From NCBI GenBank assembly GCA_019694215.1, contig JAIBCK010000030.1:1-35542 (forward strand): a stretch of DNA of 35,542 nucleotides, written 5' to 3'. The stretch's first letter is position 1. Every line of letters starts with the position of its first letter. The DNA is from Thermoflexales bacterium. Lineage in GTDB: Bacteria > Chloroflexota > Anaerolineae > J036 > Brachytrichaceae. A model generated the notes under the pieces. It did no database searches, was not told the DNA's origin, and saw only the letters and a list, made by a program, of their open reading frames with translations. The translations under genes were made by a program, and so were the position numbers. Below are positions 1-7,876 of the stretch, piece after piece.

Positions 1-373
1 TAAAGTCGTCGCCCATCATGACGTAGAAGGCGGGATTGGCTTTTGCAACGTTTTGCAGGTTCAGCCGGTAGAGATCCGCGCTGAACATCTTGCCGGCCCG
101 CTCGGGGTGTGAGTCCCCTTGCACGCCAAAGGAGAAGCCCGCCGCTGTCCCGGAGCTCACCGGGGTCGCGGTGCGCGGTTGCGTTGTCGCAGTCGCTGGC
201 TGTTGCGTGGGCGGTGCCGCTGTCAGAGTGGGCGGCACCTGCGTGGCGGGCTGGGCGGATGCCTGCACCGGTGGTGCGCTGGTCGCTGCGGGGCTGGCCG
301 ACGCGCACGCCGTCATCAGCGCGGCAAGCGCGCAGGCGGCGAATGTGCCTCGAATCTTGCGTGTGGACAACAT
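1..373 (-). CDS. Metallophosphoesterase lipoprotein, N-terminal part (cut by window edge)
   Basis: The gene starts at the ATG at 373 and runs off the left edge, so only about 124 residues are visible. The N-terminus is a lipoprotein-type signal (MLSTRKIRG, hydrophobic stretch, then LMTAC with a candidate lipid-bearing Cys). A low-complexity Ala/Thr/Pro linker of about 60 residues follows, typical of surface-exposed lipoproteins. The folded part begins with FGVQGDSHPE and continues to FYVMMGDDF. A D-x-H followed at a distance by GD is the start of the calcineurin-like metallophosphoesterase signature, which binds two metals and hydrolyses phosphate esters. Substrate is unknown. It lies 30 nt downstream of the interrupted lipoprotein gene on the same strand with no promoter of its own that I can see, so the two are probably co-transcribed. 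The family call rests on two motifs only, since the remaining metal ligands lie outside the window. Confidence 0.68.
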   Translation of the reverse strand, partial: MLSTRKIRGTFAACALAALMTACASASPAATSAPPVQASAQPATQVPPTLTAAPPTQQPATATTQPRTATPVSSGTAAGFSFGVQGDSHPERAGKMFSADLYRLNLQNVAKANPAFYVMMGDDF

Positions 374-403
374 GGTTGCGTGTGTGAGCGGTGCGCTAGC
401 CGT

Positions 404-1849
404 CTACTTGAACAGGAAGTCGGTGTTCGGCACGGCCGGCATCGAGATCTTGTCGGAGTAGAGATACGCCGATGTGTTGGGGCAGGGATAGTTGCCCAGG
501 TCGCGGAGGGCGGCCAGCTGCGTCTTCTGCTCGGCCGTCAGCGTCTTGCCGACCTGCGCGAAGGCGCTCGCGTAGTAGTAGGAGATTTCGCCGTCCAGCG
601 CGCCATACTCGCGCGAGAGCGCGATCACCGACGCCTCGTTGATGTTGCCGCCGCTGAGCGCCTTGCGCAGCTCGGTGGCAATGGCGCGGCGCTTCTCCAC
701 AATGCCGTTGATGGCCGGGCGTTGGGCGTCGACGATGCTGGTGATGGTCGGCTTCTGCGCGCTCGTCAGCAGCGCCAGGAAGTTCTCGCCCTTGCTGCTG
801 GTGATGGTCTCGTCGATGGTGTAGCCGGCGTTTCCGATGGCCGGCGCATCCTTGATGTAGAACCCGCCGAAGTAGTCGCCCTGTCGCTCCGGGCAGAAAT
901 AGGTGTCCGCCTCGATGTTGCCGGCGTACCAGCCAAACATCTCACTGGCGTAGGTCATCACCAGCACGTGTTCGTCGTGGCTGAGCGAGCGCTTGTCGAC
1001 CTGATCGGGGAGCGCCGCCCACGATGCGAAGCCGCCCTTGACCATGGCGTCGAGCGCGCTGCGCTGGGCGGGGGTGAGCGAGCCGATCACCTCGCTGAAG
1101 AGCTTCGCCCGCTGCAGGCTGATGCGCGCATCCAGCTCGTACAGATCGGCCGAATACTGCATGACCGCGGTCTTGCTCAGGCCCGTTGTGCCGGCCGGCA
1201 GGTCGCCGGAAAGTGTGCGCCGGAAGGCGACCATCAGCGGATAGCGACGATAGGCGTAGTCGTTGACGAGGCTGGCCTGTGTCTTGGCCAGCGCGATGTA
1301 TTTGGCCTTCTGGGCGTCATTGAGAATCTTCAGGACGCCGTTGGCGGCGTTGGTGACGAAGTCGGTGCTGTGACCCTGGCCGGACTGCGTGGTATCGCGC
1401 AGATACTGAAACCCGAAGAAGTCGGCGACCTTGCCCGGCGGCAGGAAGGAATCCGAGCAGGTGTTGCCACTCAGGAAGCCGAGCGCGTCGAAGGCGAGTG
1501 TGTTGAGTTGGGCCTGGTCGGAGATGGCTTAATCGATGCTGTATCCACCCTGACCGCTGCCCTGACCGCGGGCGGGCCCGGGCGACTGCGCCGGGGGACG
1601 CTGTGCGGCCGGCGTCGCGGGTGGGTTGGCCGCTGGCGGCTGCGGGTTGCCCGGGCGCGGGGCCGGCGTGTCGCGGACGACCGGGGCGGGGGTTGCGGGA
1701 ACCGCCACGGGCGCAGCGGCGGTGGGCGCTGGCAGCGGGGTGCTGGTGGGTGCGGCCGGGGCCAGCGCCGTGCAGCCGATGACGCTGATGCTCACAAGCG
1801 CGACGGAAAACCGAAAGAAGCACGGGGGGAGTTGGGGCTTGATATTCAT
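404..1849 (-). pseudogene. LTxxQ-repeat lipoprotein gene interrupted by one in-frame TAA
   Basis: Reading from the ATG at 1849, the frame gives a lipoprotein signal (VIGC, Cys 26), a Pro/Ala-rich linker, then GGYSID and a TAA stop at 1529-1531 (codon 107). The same frame continues without another stop for 374 codons to TAG at 404, starting AISDQAQLNTL. The continuation looks like a genuine helical secreted domain with repeated LTxxQ-like elements (LTPAQ, LTSAQ, LTAEQ and a related LNDAQ), reminiscent of Spy/CpxP-type periplasmic proteins. The signal peptide and linker sit only in front of the stop and the folded domain only behind it, so the halves make sense only together. One change (CAA Gln to TAA) would explain it. 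Possible readings are a recent nonsense mutation, readthrough, or a sequencing/assembly error. An internal restart (for example at 1234) would yield a protein without an export signal. Function is not known. Confidence 0.7.
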
Positions 1850-1949
1850 GCGGGTTGCCTTGTCATCATTTGGCAACGCACGGCAAAAAGTGGCGTGAAG
1901 AGGTTGCAAAAACGTTGAAAAATGACGTCCCCGCGGGCCCGTTCCCGTG

Positions 1950-1982
1950 AAAAACGCAGTGCGCCCGCAGAACAGCGGGCGC
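1950..1982 (-). terminator. Rho-independent terminator of the tRNA-Ser pair
   Basis: A perfect 8-bp inverted repeat (gcgcccgc at 1961-1968 and gcgggcgc at 1975-1982, 6-nt loop) is followed on the minus strand by a run of five T (complement of 1950-1954) after a short spacer. It lies 11 nt beyond the 3' end of tRNA-Ser(GCT). Confidence 0.75.
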
Positions 1983-1993
1983 AACCACGTTTA

Positions 1994-2083
1994 CGGGGAG
2001 GCAGGGATTCGAACCCTGGGTCCACTTATTAGGCGAACAACCGCTTAGCAGGCGGCTCCGATCGTCCACTCCGGCACCTCCCC
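1994..2083 (-). tRNA. tRNA-Ser (GCT anticodon)
   Basis: The complement folds as a 90-nt class II tRNA. The acceptor GGGGAGG pairs with CCTCCCC, the anticodon loop CTGCTAA carries GCT (reads AGC/AGU), a long variable arm follows, and the T-loop is GGTTCGAATCC. No CCA is encoded. It begins 15 nt after the upstream tRNA-Ser(TGA) and is probably processed from the same transcript. Confidence 0.95.
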
Positions 2084-2098
2084 AGTCTGGAGATCGAG

Positions 2099-2186
2099 CG
2101 GAAAGGGTGAGATTCGAACTCACGGTGAGGACGAGCCCCACGACGGTTTTCAAGACCGTTGCCTTAAACCACTCGGCCACCTTTCC
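2099..2186 (-). tRNA. tRNA-Ser (TGA anticodon)
   Basis: The complement folds as an 88-nt class II tRNA. The acceptor GGAAAGG pairs with CCTTTCC, the anticodon loop CTTGAAA carries TGA (reads UCA), a long variable arm and the T-loop GTTCGAATC follow. No CCA is encoded. It is first in a two-gene tRNA-Ser unit with its own extended -10 promoter upstream. Confidence 0.95.
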
Positions 2187-2204
2187 GAGGCCGTAACGGC
2201 GGCG

Positions 2205-2213
2205 ATTCTAACA
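2205..2213 (-). promoter_or_regulatory. Extended -10 promoter for the tRNA-Ser pair
   Basis: On the minus strand TGTTAGAAT (TG-n-TAGAAT) ends 18 nt before the tRNA-Ser(TGA) 5' end. No convincing -35 box is seen at 16-18 nt, consistent with an extended -10 promoter. Confidence 0.55.
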
Positions 2214-2292
2214 CGTCGCCCCCTCGAGGGCGGTCGAAGTGGCCTCACCCATGCGGCCCAATTTGGCCATTTTCGGCAGCCAGATGGACCGC

Positions 2293-2298
2293 TAGAGT
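2293..2298 (+). promoter_or_regulatory. Candidate -10 box for pdxST
   Basis: TAGAGT lies 6 nt before an ATG at 2305 that is in frame with pdxS. Transcription would start near 2305. The strong GGAGG at 2333-2337 argues that translation starts at 2344 after a leader of about 39 nt, rather than leaderless at 2305. Confidence 0.4.
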
Positions 2299-2343
2299 GG
2301 GGGCATGAGCGCGCCGCGTGGCGCAGTTTTTTGGAGGAACACA

Positions 2344-3288
2344 ATGGCAAAGAACGCAGCCGGCGCGAATGGCGCCAATGGCAAGAAACCGGCGATCGTG
2401 CACGGTCGTCAGGTTGGAACGTTTGACCTGAAGAAGGGCCTCGCCCAGATGCTCAAGGGCGGCGTGATCATGGACGTCGTCAACGCGGAGCAGGCGGCCA
2501 TCGCCGAGAACGCCGGCGCGTGCTCGGTCATGGCGCTCGAGCGCGTGCCCGCGGACATCCGCCGCGATGGCGGTGTGGCGCGGATGAGCGATCCCGGCAT
2601 GATCGAGAAGATCATGTCGGTCACGACGATTCCCGTCATGGCGAAATGCCGGATCGGCCACTATGTCGAGGCCAAGGTGCTCGAAGCCATCGGCATCGAC
2701 TACATCGACGAGAGCGAAGTGCTCACCCCGGCCGATGAGGAGCACCACGTCGACAAGCGCGAGTTCAAGGTCCCGTTTGTGTGCGGCGCACGCAACCTCG
2801 GCGAGGCACTGCGCCGCATCAGCGAGGGCGCAGCCATGGTGCGCAGCAAGGGCGAGGCCGGCACCGGCGACGTGGTCGAGGCCGTGCGCCACGCCCGCCA
2901 GATCCTCGGCGACATTCGCCGCCTCAAGGCGATGCGCCGCGACGAGATGCACACCTACGCCAAGGAGATTCAGGCTCCCTTCCCGCTGGTCGAGGAGACC
3001 GCGGACCTGGGCCGCCTGCCGGTGGTACTGTTCGCCGCCGGTGGCATTGCGACGCCCTCGGATGCCGCGTTGATGATGGAGATCGGCGTCGATGGCGTCT
3101 TCGTTGGCAGTGGCATCTTCAAGAGCGGGGATCCCGCCCGCCGGGCCAAGGCCATCGTCGAGGCGACGACGCACTTCCGCGATTACAAGCGCATCGCCGA
3201 GGTGAGCAAGGACCTGGGCGAGCCGATGGTGGGCATCAGCGTCAGCACACTCGACGCCGGCCAGAAGATGGCGGGACGCGGATGGTAG
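2344..3288 (+). CDS. pdxS: Pyridoxal 5'-phosphate synthase subunit PdxS
   Basis: This is the synthase subunit of the DXP-independent vitamin B6 pathway. It condenses ribose 5-phosphate and glyceraldehyde 3-phosphate with ammonia from PdxT to form PLP directly, in the cytoplasm, as a dodecameric (beta/alpha)8 enzyme. The 314-aa product has all catalytic signatures: Asp44 in [10 protein letters not shown], Lys101 in MAKCRIGH and Lys169 in RSKGEAGTG, each offset by exactly 20 from the Bacillus positions 24, 81 and 149. The start at 2344 is chosen because GGAGG (2333-2337) lies 6 nt upstream; an in-frame ATG at 2305 would add a 13-residue, non-conserved extension. pdxT overlaps its 3' end, so the two are translationally coupled. 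Usual family length is about 294 aa, and the extra length is a Gly/Asn/Ala-rich N-terminus. Confidence 0.97.
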   Translation: MAKNAAGANGANGKKPAIVHGRQVGTFDLKKGLAQMLKGGVIMDVVNAEQAAIAENAGACSVMALERVPADIRRDGGVARMSDPGMIEKIMSVTTIPVMAKCRIGHYVEAKVLEAIGIDYIDESEVLTPADEEHHVDKREFKVPFVCGARNLGEALRRISEGAAMVRSKGEAGTGDVVEAVRHARQILGDIRRLKAMRRDEMHTYAKEIQAPFPLVEETADLGRLPVVLFAAGGIATPSDAALMMEIGVDGVFVGSGIFKSGDPARRAKAIVEATTHFRDYKRIAEVSKDLGEPMVGISVSTLDAGQKMAGRGW

Positions 3289-3839
3289 TCGGCGTCCTCG
3301 CCCTGCAGGGCGGCTTCGCTGAGCACATGGCCATGCTGGCCGGGTTGGGGGTGTCTGCGCGCGAGGTGCGCCAGCCCCGCGACCTGGCCGGCCTGGACCG
3401 TCTGATCCTCCCCGGTGGTGAATCGACAACGTTTGGCAAGGTCGCCGTGGCATCCCGCCTGATGGAGCCACTCGCCGACTTCGCCGCAGCGGGCCACCCG
3501 ATGTGGGGGACCTGCGCCGGGCTGATCTTCATGGCCAGGGACGTCGGGCGTCCGCAGCCCTCGCTCGCGCTGATGGATGTCACGGTGCGGCGAAACGCCT
3601 TCGGCCGTCAGGTGGATTCGTTCACGACGGCGCTGACGATCAAGGGCCTCCGCAGCCCGTTCCCGGCGGTGTTCATCCGCGCGCCGTTGATCGAGAAGGT
3701 GGGAAAGGGCGTGCGCGTACTCAGCACACTCGACGACGGCACCATCGTCGCGGCGCGCCAGGGCGCCTTCCTCGGCACGTCCTTCCATCCCGAGCTCACG
3801 CGCGACCCGCGCATGCATCAGCTCTTCCTCGGCATCTAG
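3282..3839 (+). CDS. pdxT: Pyridoxal 5'-phosphate synthase glutaminase subunit PdxT
   Basis: This is the class I glutamine amidotransferase that hydrolyses glutamine and channels ammonia to PdxS. The product is 185 aa, normal for the family. The nucleophile is Cys78 in GTCAGLIF, and the partner residues His169 and Glu171 lie in SFHPELT, matching the known Cys-His-Glu triad. [10 protein letters not shown] is the conserved oxyanion/glutamine-binding region. Its ATG lies inside the last codons of pdxS (7-nt overlap), the usual arrangement for this obligate pair. A strong terminator follows at 3858-3899. Confidence 0.97.
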   Translation: MVVGVLALQGGFAEHMAMLAGLGVSAREVRQPRDLAGLDRLILPGGESTTFGKVAVASRLMEPLADFAAAGHPMWGTCAGLIFMARDVGRPQPSLALMDVTVRRNAFGRQVDSFTTALTIKGLRSPFPAVFIRAPLIEKVGKGVRVLSTLDDGTIVAARQGAFLGTSFHPELTRDPRMHQLFLGI

Positions 3840-3857
3840 CGCGATATCGAACGTTGT

Positions 3858-3899
3858 GCGGGCCGGGCTGCCATCGGGCACCCGGCCCGCCCCGTTTTT
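3858..3899 (+). terminator. Rho-independent terminator after pdxT
   Basis: A perfect 10-bp stem (gcgggccggg 3858-3867 with cccggcccgc 3881-3890) encloses a smaller inner stem (tgcc/ggca) and is followed by cccg and five T (3895-3899). It separates pdxT from the convergent MFS gene. Confidence 0.88.
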
Positions 3900-5137
3900 C
3901 AGGCCGCTTTCGCGCTGGGGGCGGGCGGGCGCAACCGCTGCACGACCATGACGATGAGCGGGATGCTCATCACGGTGAAGCTGACCGCCGAGACGCCAAA
4001 GTAGCTGAAGCTCGCCAGGATGATCCCGCTGAAGATGCCGCCCAGCGCCGATGACAGATTCACGACCAGGTCATTGCTGCCCTGCGCACGGGCCTTCTCC
4101 TCGCGCGAGAGCGAGCCGGTCAGCAGCGCCGAGCCACTGACGTAGCAGATGCTCCACCCCAGACCGACCAGGAAGAGCGCGGCTTCGAGTGGGATCAAAT
4201 CGTTGGACAACGGACCGATCACGCAGCCGGCCATGAGCACGATTGCGCCCAGGGTGATCAGCAGACGCTTGTTCATGCGGTCGGCGAGCGTCCCCCACAG
4301 CGGCGAGAAAGCATACATGCCGAGCACGTGCAGCGAGATCACCGCGCCGACGGCATCCAGGGTGTGCCCATGCTGGGTCATGTGCAGGCTGACGATGGAC
4401 ATCATCATCGTCATGGGCGCCTGCGCAAACGCCATCGTCACGATGCCCAGCAGCACGTCGCGGCGGGAGAGCAGGGCGCGCAGCGAGATCGACTTGTTGG
4501 CCGTCGCAGTCGGCTGCGAGGCCCCAACGCGGGCGGCAATGCCCTGCCAGTCGATGGAAAGCAGGATCAGGATGCCGATGGCCGTGAGCGCAAAGAGCGT
4601 CGAGGTGGCGAAGTAGGGTCCGGCCAACCGGTTGAGGCCGAGCGAGGCGATGAGGTTGCTGGCCGGCCCGGCCAATTGTGGCCCCAGCACGCCGCCAATG
4701 GTGCCGCCCCACACGACGATGCTGATGGCCCGTGCGCGCTGCTGCGCCGGATACAGGTCCGCGGCTGCGAAGCGGGCCTGCTCCAGTGTCCCACGACCAA
4801 TCCCCATCACGATCAGGCTGGCGAAGAAGCCCGGAGCGTTGCCAAACGCCACGGCCGTGGCGGCCAGAAAGGCGCCGAGCGTGCCAAAGGCCGAGCCGAT
4901 CAGCAGCCCGTTGCGGCGCCCGATGGTGAGCATCAGCCGCGACAGCGAATAGGCTCCGATCGCGTTGCCGATCAGCACAACGGCATTGGGCCATCCGCCC
5001 GCGCGCCCATCCCCGGTCAGCTGCGTCGCGACGATGGCATTGACTGTGGATGCGGCAAGGAACGCGGTCGAGGCGACGCTCTGGGTGAGGAAGAGCCCGG
5101 CGGTGCCCTTGAGGACGGCGGTGCGATCACTTTTCAT
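3899..5137 (-). CDS. MFS family transporter
   Basis: The product is a 412-aa integral membrane protein with about 12 predicted hydrophobic segments in two halves, the major facilitator layout. After the first helices comes the loop LSRLMLTIGRRNGLLIG, resembling the MFS motif A region between TM2 and TM3, and the second half has the equivalent WGTLADRMNKRLLI. An acidic/basic central loop follows TM6, around WQGIAARVG. The substrate cannot be inferred; the general look fits the drug/sugar efflux branch. The ATG at 5137 is chosen because upstream in-frame codons run into the cytochrome c gene and are Arg/Ser-rich, unlike protein. It lies 67 nt downstream of the cytochrome c gene on the same strand and may be read through from that operon. 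Confidence 0.85.
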   Translation of the reverse strand: MKSDRTAVLKGTAGLFLTQSVASTAFLAASTVNAIVATQLTGDGRAGGWPNAVVLIGNAIGAYSLSRLMLTIGRRNGLLIGSAFGTLGAFLAATAVAFGNAPGFFASLIVMGIGRGTLEQARFAAADLYPAQQRARAISIVVWGGTIGGVLGPQLAGPASNLIASLGLNRLAGPYFATSTLFALTAIGILILLSIDWQGIAARVGASQPTATANKSISLRALLSRRDVLLGIVTMAFAQAPMTMMMSIVSLHMTQHGHTLDAVGAVISLHVLGMYAFSPLWGTLADRMNKRLLITLGAIVLMAGCVIGPLSNDLIPLEAALFLVGLGWSICYVSGSALLTGSLSREEKARAQGSNDLVVNLSSALGGIFSGIILASFSYFGVSAVSFTVMSIPLIVMVVQRLRPPAPSAKAA

Positions 5138-5204
5138 GCTGGAAAAAGACAGCAGTCGCAGTTTGATGACTGCGACTGCTTGCGTATGTGATTGAAAGCT
5201 CGCG

Positions 5205-6110
5205 CTACTTGAGCGTGCTGAGGTAGTCCAGCAGAGCGTCGAGGTCGGCGGCCTGAAGCGTCTGCCCAAACGTGGACGGCATGACGTTGGCCAGACAGGC
5301 ACCCTGAGGGCATTCCGCGACGACAAAGACGTTCGGATTGACGATCGCTTCCTTGATGTATTCAGCGCCGGTCTTGGCGGTGCCTTTGTAGGCGGCATCC
5401 TTGATGCGCGCATCGGCGGTCGTGGCCAGCTTGTTCAGCGACGGCCCAATCGCGCCGGTGGCGACGCCGCGAATGGCGTGGCAGGCCTGGCAGCCGGCTG
5501 CGCCGAGAAAGACCTGCTTCCCCTTCTCCTGATTGGCCGTGAGCGCGACCGCGGCGGCCGCCCCGCCAGCAGCGCCAGGCTCCGGCATCGTCGCGACGGG
5601 CGCGACCTGGCCGGGCCCCCAGTTCAGGACAAAGGCGGCGACGTTCTTGACCTGGTCTTCGCGGAGCGGGCCGCCGAAGGCGAGGGCGAAGGGCGGGTGC
5701 GGGGCCTCCCACACGGCGCTCGACTTGACCGGCATGCCCGAGGCGACGACGGCTTCGACATAGCCGGCGAGGCTGCTCGTCCAACCAATCTTCTTCAACC
5801 GCTCGCTCGGGCCGAGCGTCTTCTTGGCAGCATCCCACTTGCCGAGGAAGCCGTCATAGGACAGGGCCGGGCCGAGGCCATCGGCGCCTTCGCCCTTGGC
5901 CCCGTGGCAGCGCGCGCACTGCTCGTAGTAGACCTTGGCGCCGGCTTCGATGTTGCGGCCCGTGAATTCCTGGCCGCGCTCCGCCATCGCCCCATTCAGG
6001 TCGACGGCACCGGTCAGCAAACACATGCTGATGAACGCCACAACGGCAATCGTGCCGCTGATCAGGCGCAGGGTCCAGCTGGGCTGGAAGGTGAGGATTC
6101 GTTTGATCAT
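5205..6110 (-). CDS. Membrane-anchored dihaem cytochrome c of the bc complex
   Basis: The 301-aa protein begins with an uncleaved-looking membrane anchor (residues about 15-36) and carries two c-type haem sites outside the membrane: CARCH at 65-69 and CQACH at 207-211. Plausible axial Met ligands are Met126 (SGMPVKS) and Met277 (NVMPSTF). The two cytochrome domains are joined by a Gly/Ala/Pro-rich linker near 170-190. An additional cysteine pair (CPQGAC, 267-272) sits just before the second Met ligand and could form a disulfide. It is the last of three tightly spaced genes after the Rieske protein and cytochrome b (20 nt gap). It most likely takes the place of cytochrome c1, passing electrons from the Rieske centre to a downstream oxidase or soluble carrier. 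Confidence 0.9.
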   Translation of the reverse strand: MIKRILTFQPSWTLRLISGTIAVVAFISMCLLTGAVDLNGAMAERGQEFTGRNIEAGAKVYYEQCARCHGAKGEGADGLGPALSYDGFLGKWDAAKKTLGPSERLKKIGWTSSLAGYVEAVVASGMPVKSSAVWEAPHPPFALAFGGPLREDQVKNVAAFVLNWGPGQVAPVATMPEPGAAGGAAAAVALTANQEKGKQVFLGAAGCQACHAIRGVATGAIGPSLNKLATTADARIKDAAYKGTAKTGAEYIKEAIVNPNVFVVAECPQGACLANVMPSTFGQTLQAADLDALLDYLSTLK

Positions 6111-6130
6111 GGCTGCTGTCTCCTGCCTGC

Positions 6131-7819
6131 CTACTCCTTGTCGTAGCCCGAGGCCTTGTGCAGGTAGTTGGTCTTGGAGTACTGCTGCGGCTGCCCCTTG
6201 TCGTCGGTGAAGCTGATGGTCAGCGTGAACTCCTTGACGTCAGGCTGGATGAGCTTGATGCGGACGTTGGCCTTGCCATCCACGAGTTTCTTGCCGTTGG
6301 GATCGGCGGTCTCGGTGCGGTGGTCCATGTCCTGCTGGATCTTCTTGAGCAACGCATTGAACTCAGGCGCGTTGGGCGCTTCGGCGGGCGGGACGATCTC
6401 CCAGGTTCCGACCGGGAGCTGATCCCACGGAACGCGCTTGACTTCGGCCACGCCCTCGTCGGGCATGAACTCCTGCGCGATTTCGGAGGCGGGGTCACCG
6501 CCGACGAAACCAAAGCGCGTCACCGGCACGCCGGTCGGGATGCCGGCCAGCGAGAGATACAGGATGCCCAACTCAAAGAGCACCCCCAACGTGAGCGCCA
6601 CCTTGCGGTCGCCGTAGCGGCGGCTGGGGTTCGGGTCGATGTACGGGATCACCATCAGCAGCAGCGGGATGACCGGCCCGATGATGATGCCCCACAGGAT
6701 CTTGGGCGTGATGCCGGACAGGTTGAAGACGATGGTGTCGAACTGCTTCGAAAGCGCCTCGGGCAGCACCGGCAGGATGTGCGGGATCTTGATGAGGCCC
6801 TGCAGCCAGTAGAAGTACCACGGCGCCACCGTGTGGTTGGGCGTGACCAGCGGGTTCGAGTGCGTCTCGAGCGCCGCGTTGTAGAAGGTGCCCGAGGCGA
6901 TCGTCAATAGCGCGATCGCGATGGCTGCGTAGATCAACTCGTTGCTCAGGATGTCCGGCATGAAGTTGACACGCTTGTCGGGAGCAACCTTGCGGGCCGA
7001 GTCATCGCCAACGGCTTCCATCTCCGGCGGCAAGCTGATGCCGTAGCGCACGACCTTGTAGTAGTGCACCGCCATGAAGATCACGCCGATGAGCGGGAAG
7101 AGCACGACGTGGAAGAGATAGAAGCGCAGCAGACCGCCCGCGCCGATGTCCGGCGCGCCACGGAGCAGCAAGTTGACCGACGGGCCGACCACGGGCGCGG
7201 CATCCGCCATCGAGGTGCCGATGGTGACCGCCCACAGCGCCAGCTGGTCCCACGGGAGCAGGTAGCCGCTGAAGGACAGGAACATCGTCACGATCAGCAG
7301 GATCACACCGGTGAACCAGGTGAACTGGCGCGGCGCTTTGTAGGAGCCCGTCGCAAAGGTCCGCCACATATGCAGCGTGACGACGACGACCATGACCTCC
7401 GCCCCCAGGCGGTGCATGTCGCGCACCAACTGCCCGAAGGGGACGTTGGTGAGGATGTCCAGCATGTTCTGATACGCGCGCTCGGGGGAGGGCGTGTAAA
7501 AGATCATCAGGAAGATGCCGGTGATGATCTCGATCGCGAAGAACAGTGCGGACATGAACCCCAGCCGGAAGGTGGGATAGAGCGTCGTGACCGCCTCGTG
7601 GTAGAAGGTCGGCCGGATGTGGAACCAGAACGCTTCGGTGTGCGGCTTGACGCGGTTGTTGGGCTTGCCGGGCGGATCGCCACGCAGCACGCCACGCACG
7701 TCGTTCCAGGTCAGGCCCGAGGTCAACCGGGTGAAGCCCTCATCGAGGCGCTGGGCGATGGTGGCTTTCAGGCCCGTCGCGCGGACCTGGTCGACCAGTC
7801 TCTTTCCAATGATTGCCAT
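6131..7819 (-). CDS. Cytochrome b subunit of quinol:cytochrome c reductase, with C-terminal extension
   Basis: This is the quinol-oxidising, dihaem membrane subunit of a bc-type complex. The 562-aa protein has the four haem histidines: His136 and His150 in HRLGAEV...LHMW (13 residues between) and His237 and His252 (14 between). The 13/14 spacing is the cytochrome b6/menaquinol type rather than the mitochondrial 13/13 type. It is a full-length fusion: the four-helix haem part is followed by the quinol-site part, where PEWY is replaced by APWY (332-335). No cysteine is present, so there is no covalent extra haem c as in b6. After the last helix a soluble tail of roughly 130 residues follows (from about PTGVPVTRFG), ending in a charged beta-rich region of unknown role. 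It lies 57 nt after the Rieske gene. Confidence 0.94.
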   Translation of the reverse strand: MAIIGKRLVDQVRATGLKATIAQRLDEGFTRLTSGLTWNDVRGVLRGDPPGKPNNRVKPHTEAFWFHIRPTFYHEAVTTLYPTFRLGFMSALFFAIEIITGIFLMIFYTPSPERAYQNMLDILTNVPFGQLVRDMHRLGAEVMVVVVTLHMWRTFATGSYKAPRQFTWFTGVILLIVTMFLSFSGYLLPWDQLALWAVTIGTSMADAAPVVGPSVNLLLRGAPDIGAGGLLRFYLFHVVLFPLIGVIFMAVHYYKVVRYGISLPPEMEAVGDDSARKVAPDKRVNFMPDILSNELIYAAIAIALLTIASGTFYNAALETHSNPLVTPNHTVAPWYFYWLQGLIKIPHILPVLPEALSKQFDTIVFNLSGITPKILWGIIIGPVIPLLLMVIPYIDPNPSRRYGDRKVALTLGVLFELGILYLSLAGIPTGVPVTRFGFVGGDPASEIAQEFMPDEGVAEVKRVPWDQLPVGTWEIVPPAEAPNAPEFNALLKKIQQDMDHRTETADPNGKKLVDGKANVRIKLIQPDVKEFTLTISFTDDKGQPQQYSKTNYLHKASGYDKE

Positions 7820-7876
7820 TTGCTTGATGCCATATGGCGCTACGACGACGGCGCGCAGCCGGCGTCGCGGCGCGCG

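Noticed and set aside
119-1918. A 599-codon open frame on the plus strand, antisense to the interrupted lipoprotein gene
   Set aside because: Composition is Arg/Gly/Ala-rich without motifs, and it is the mirror of a real coding frame in GC-rich DNA.
2099-2186. tRNA-Ser(TGA) as a stop-codon suppressor explaining the in-frame TAA nearby
   Set aside because: The TGA anticodon reads UCA serine codons, not UGA or UAA stops; it is an ordinary serine tRNA.
2305-2343. A 13-residue longer PdxS starting at ATG 2305
   Set aside because: A -10-like box sits 6 nt upstream, but the strong GGAGG for ATG 2344 and PdxS family alignment favour the shorter form.
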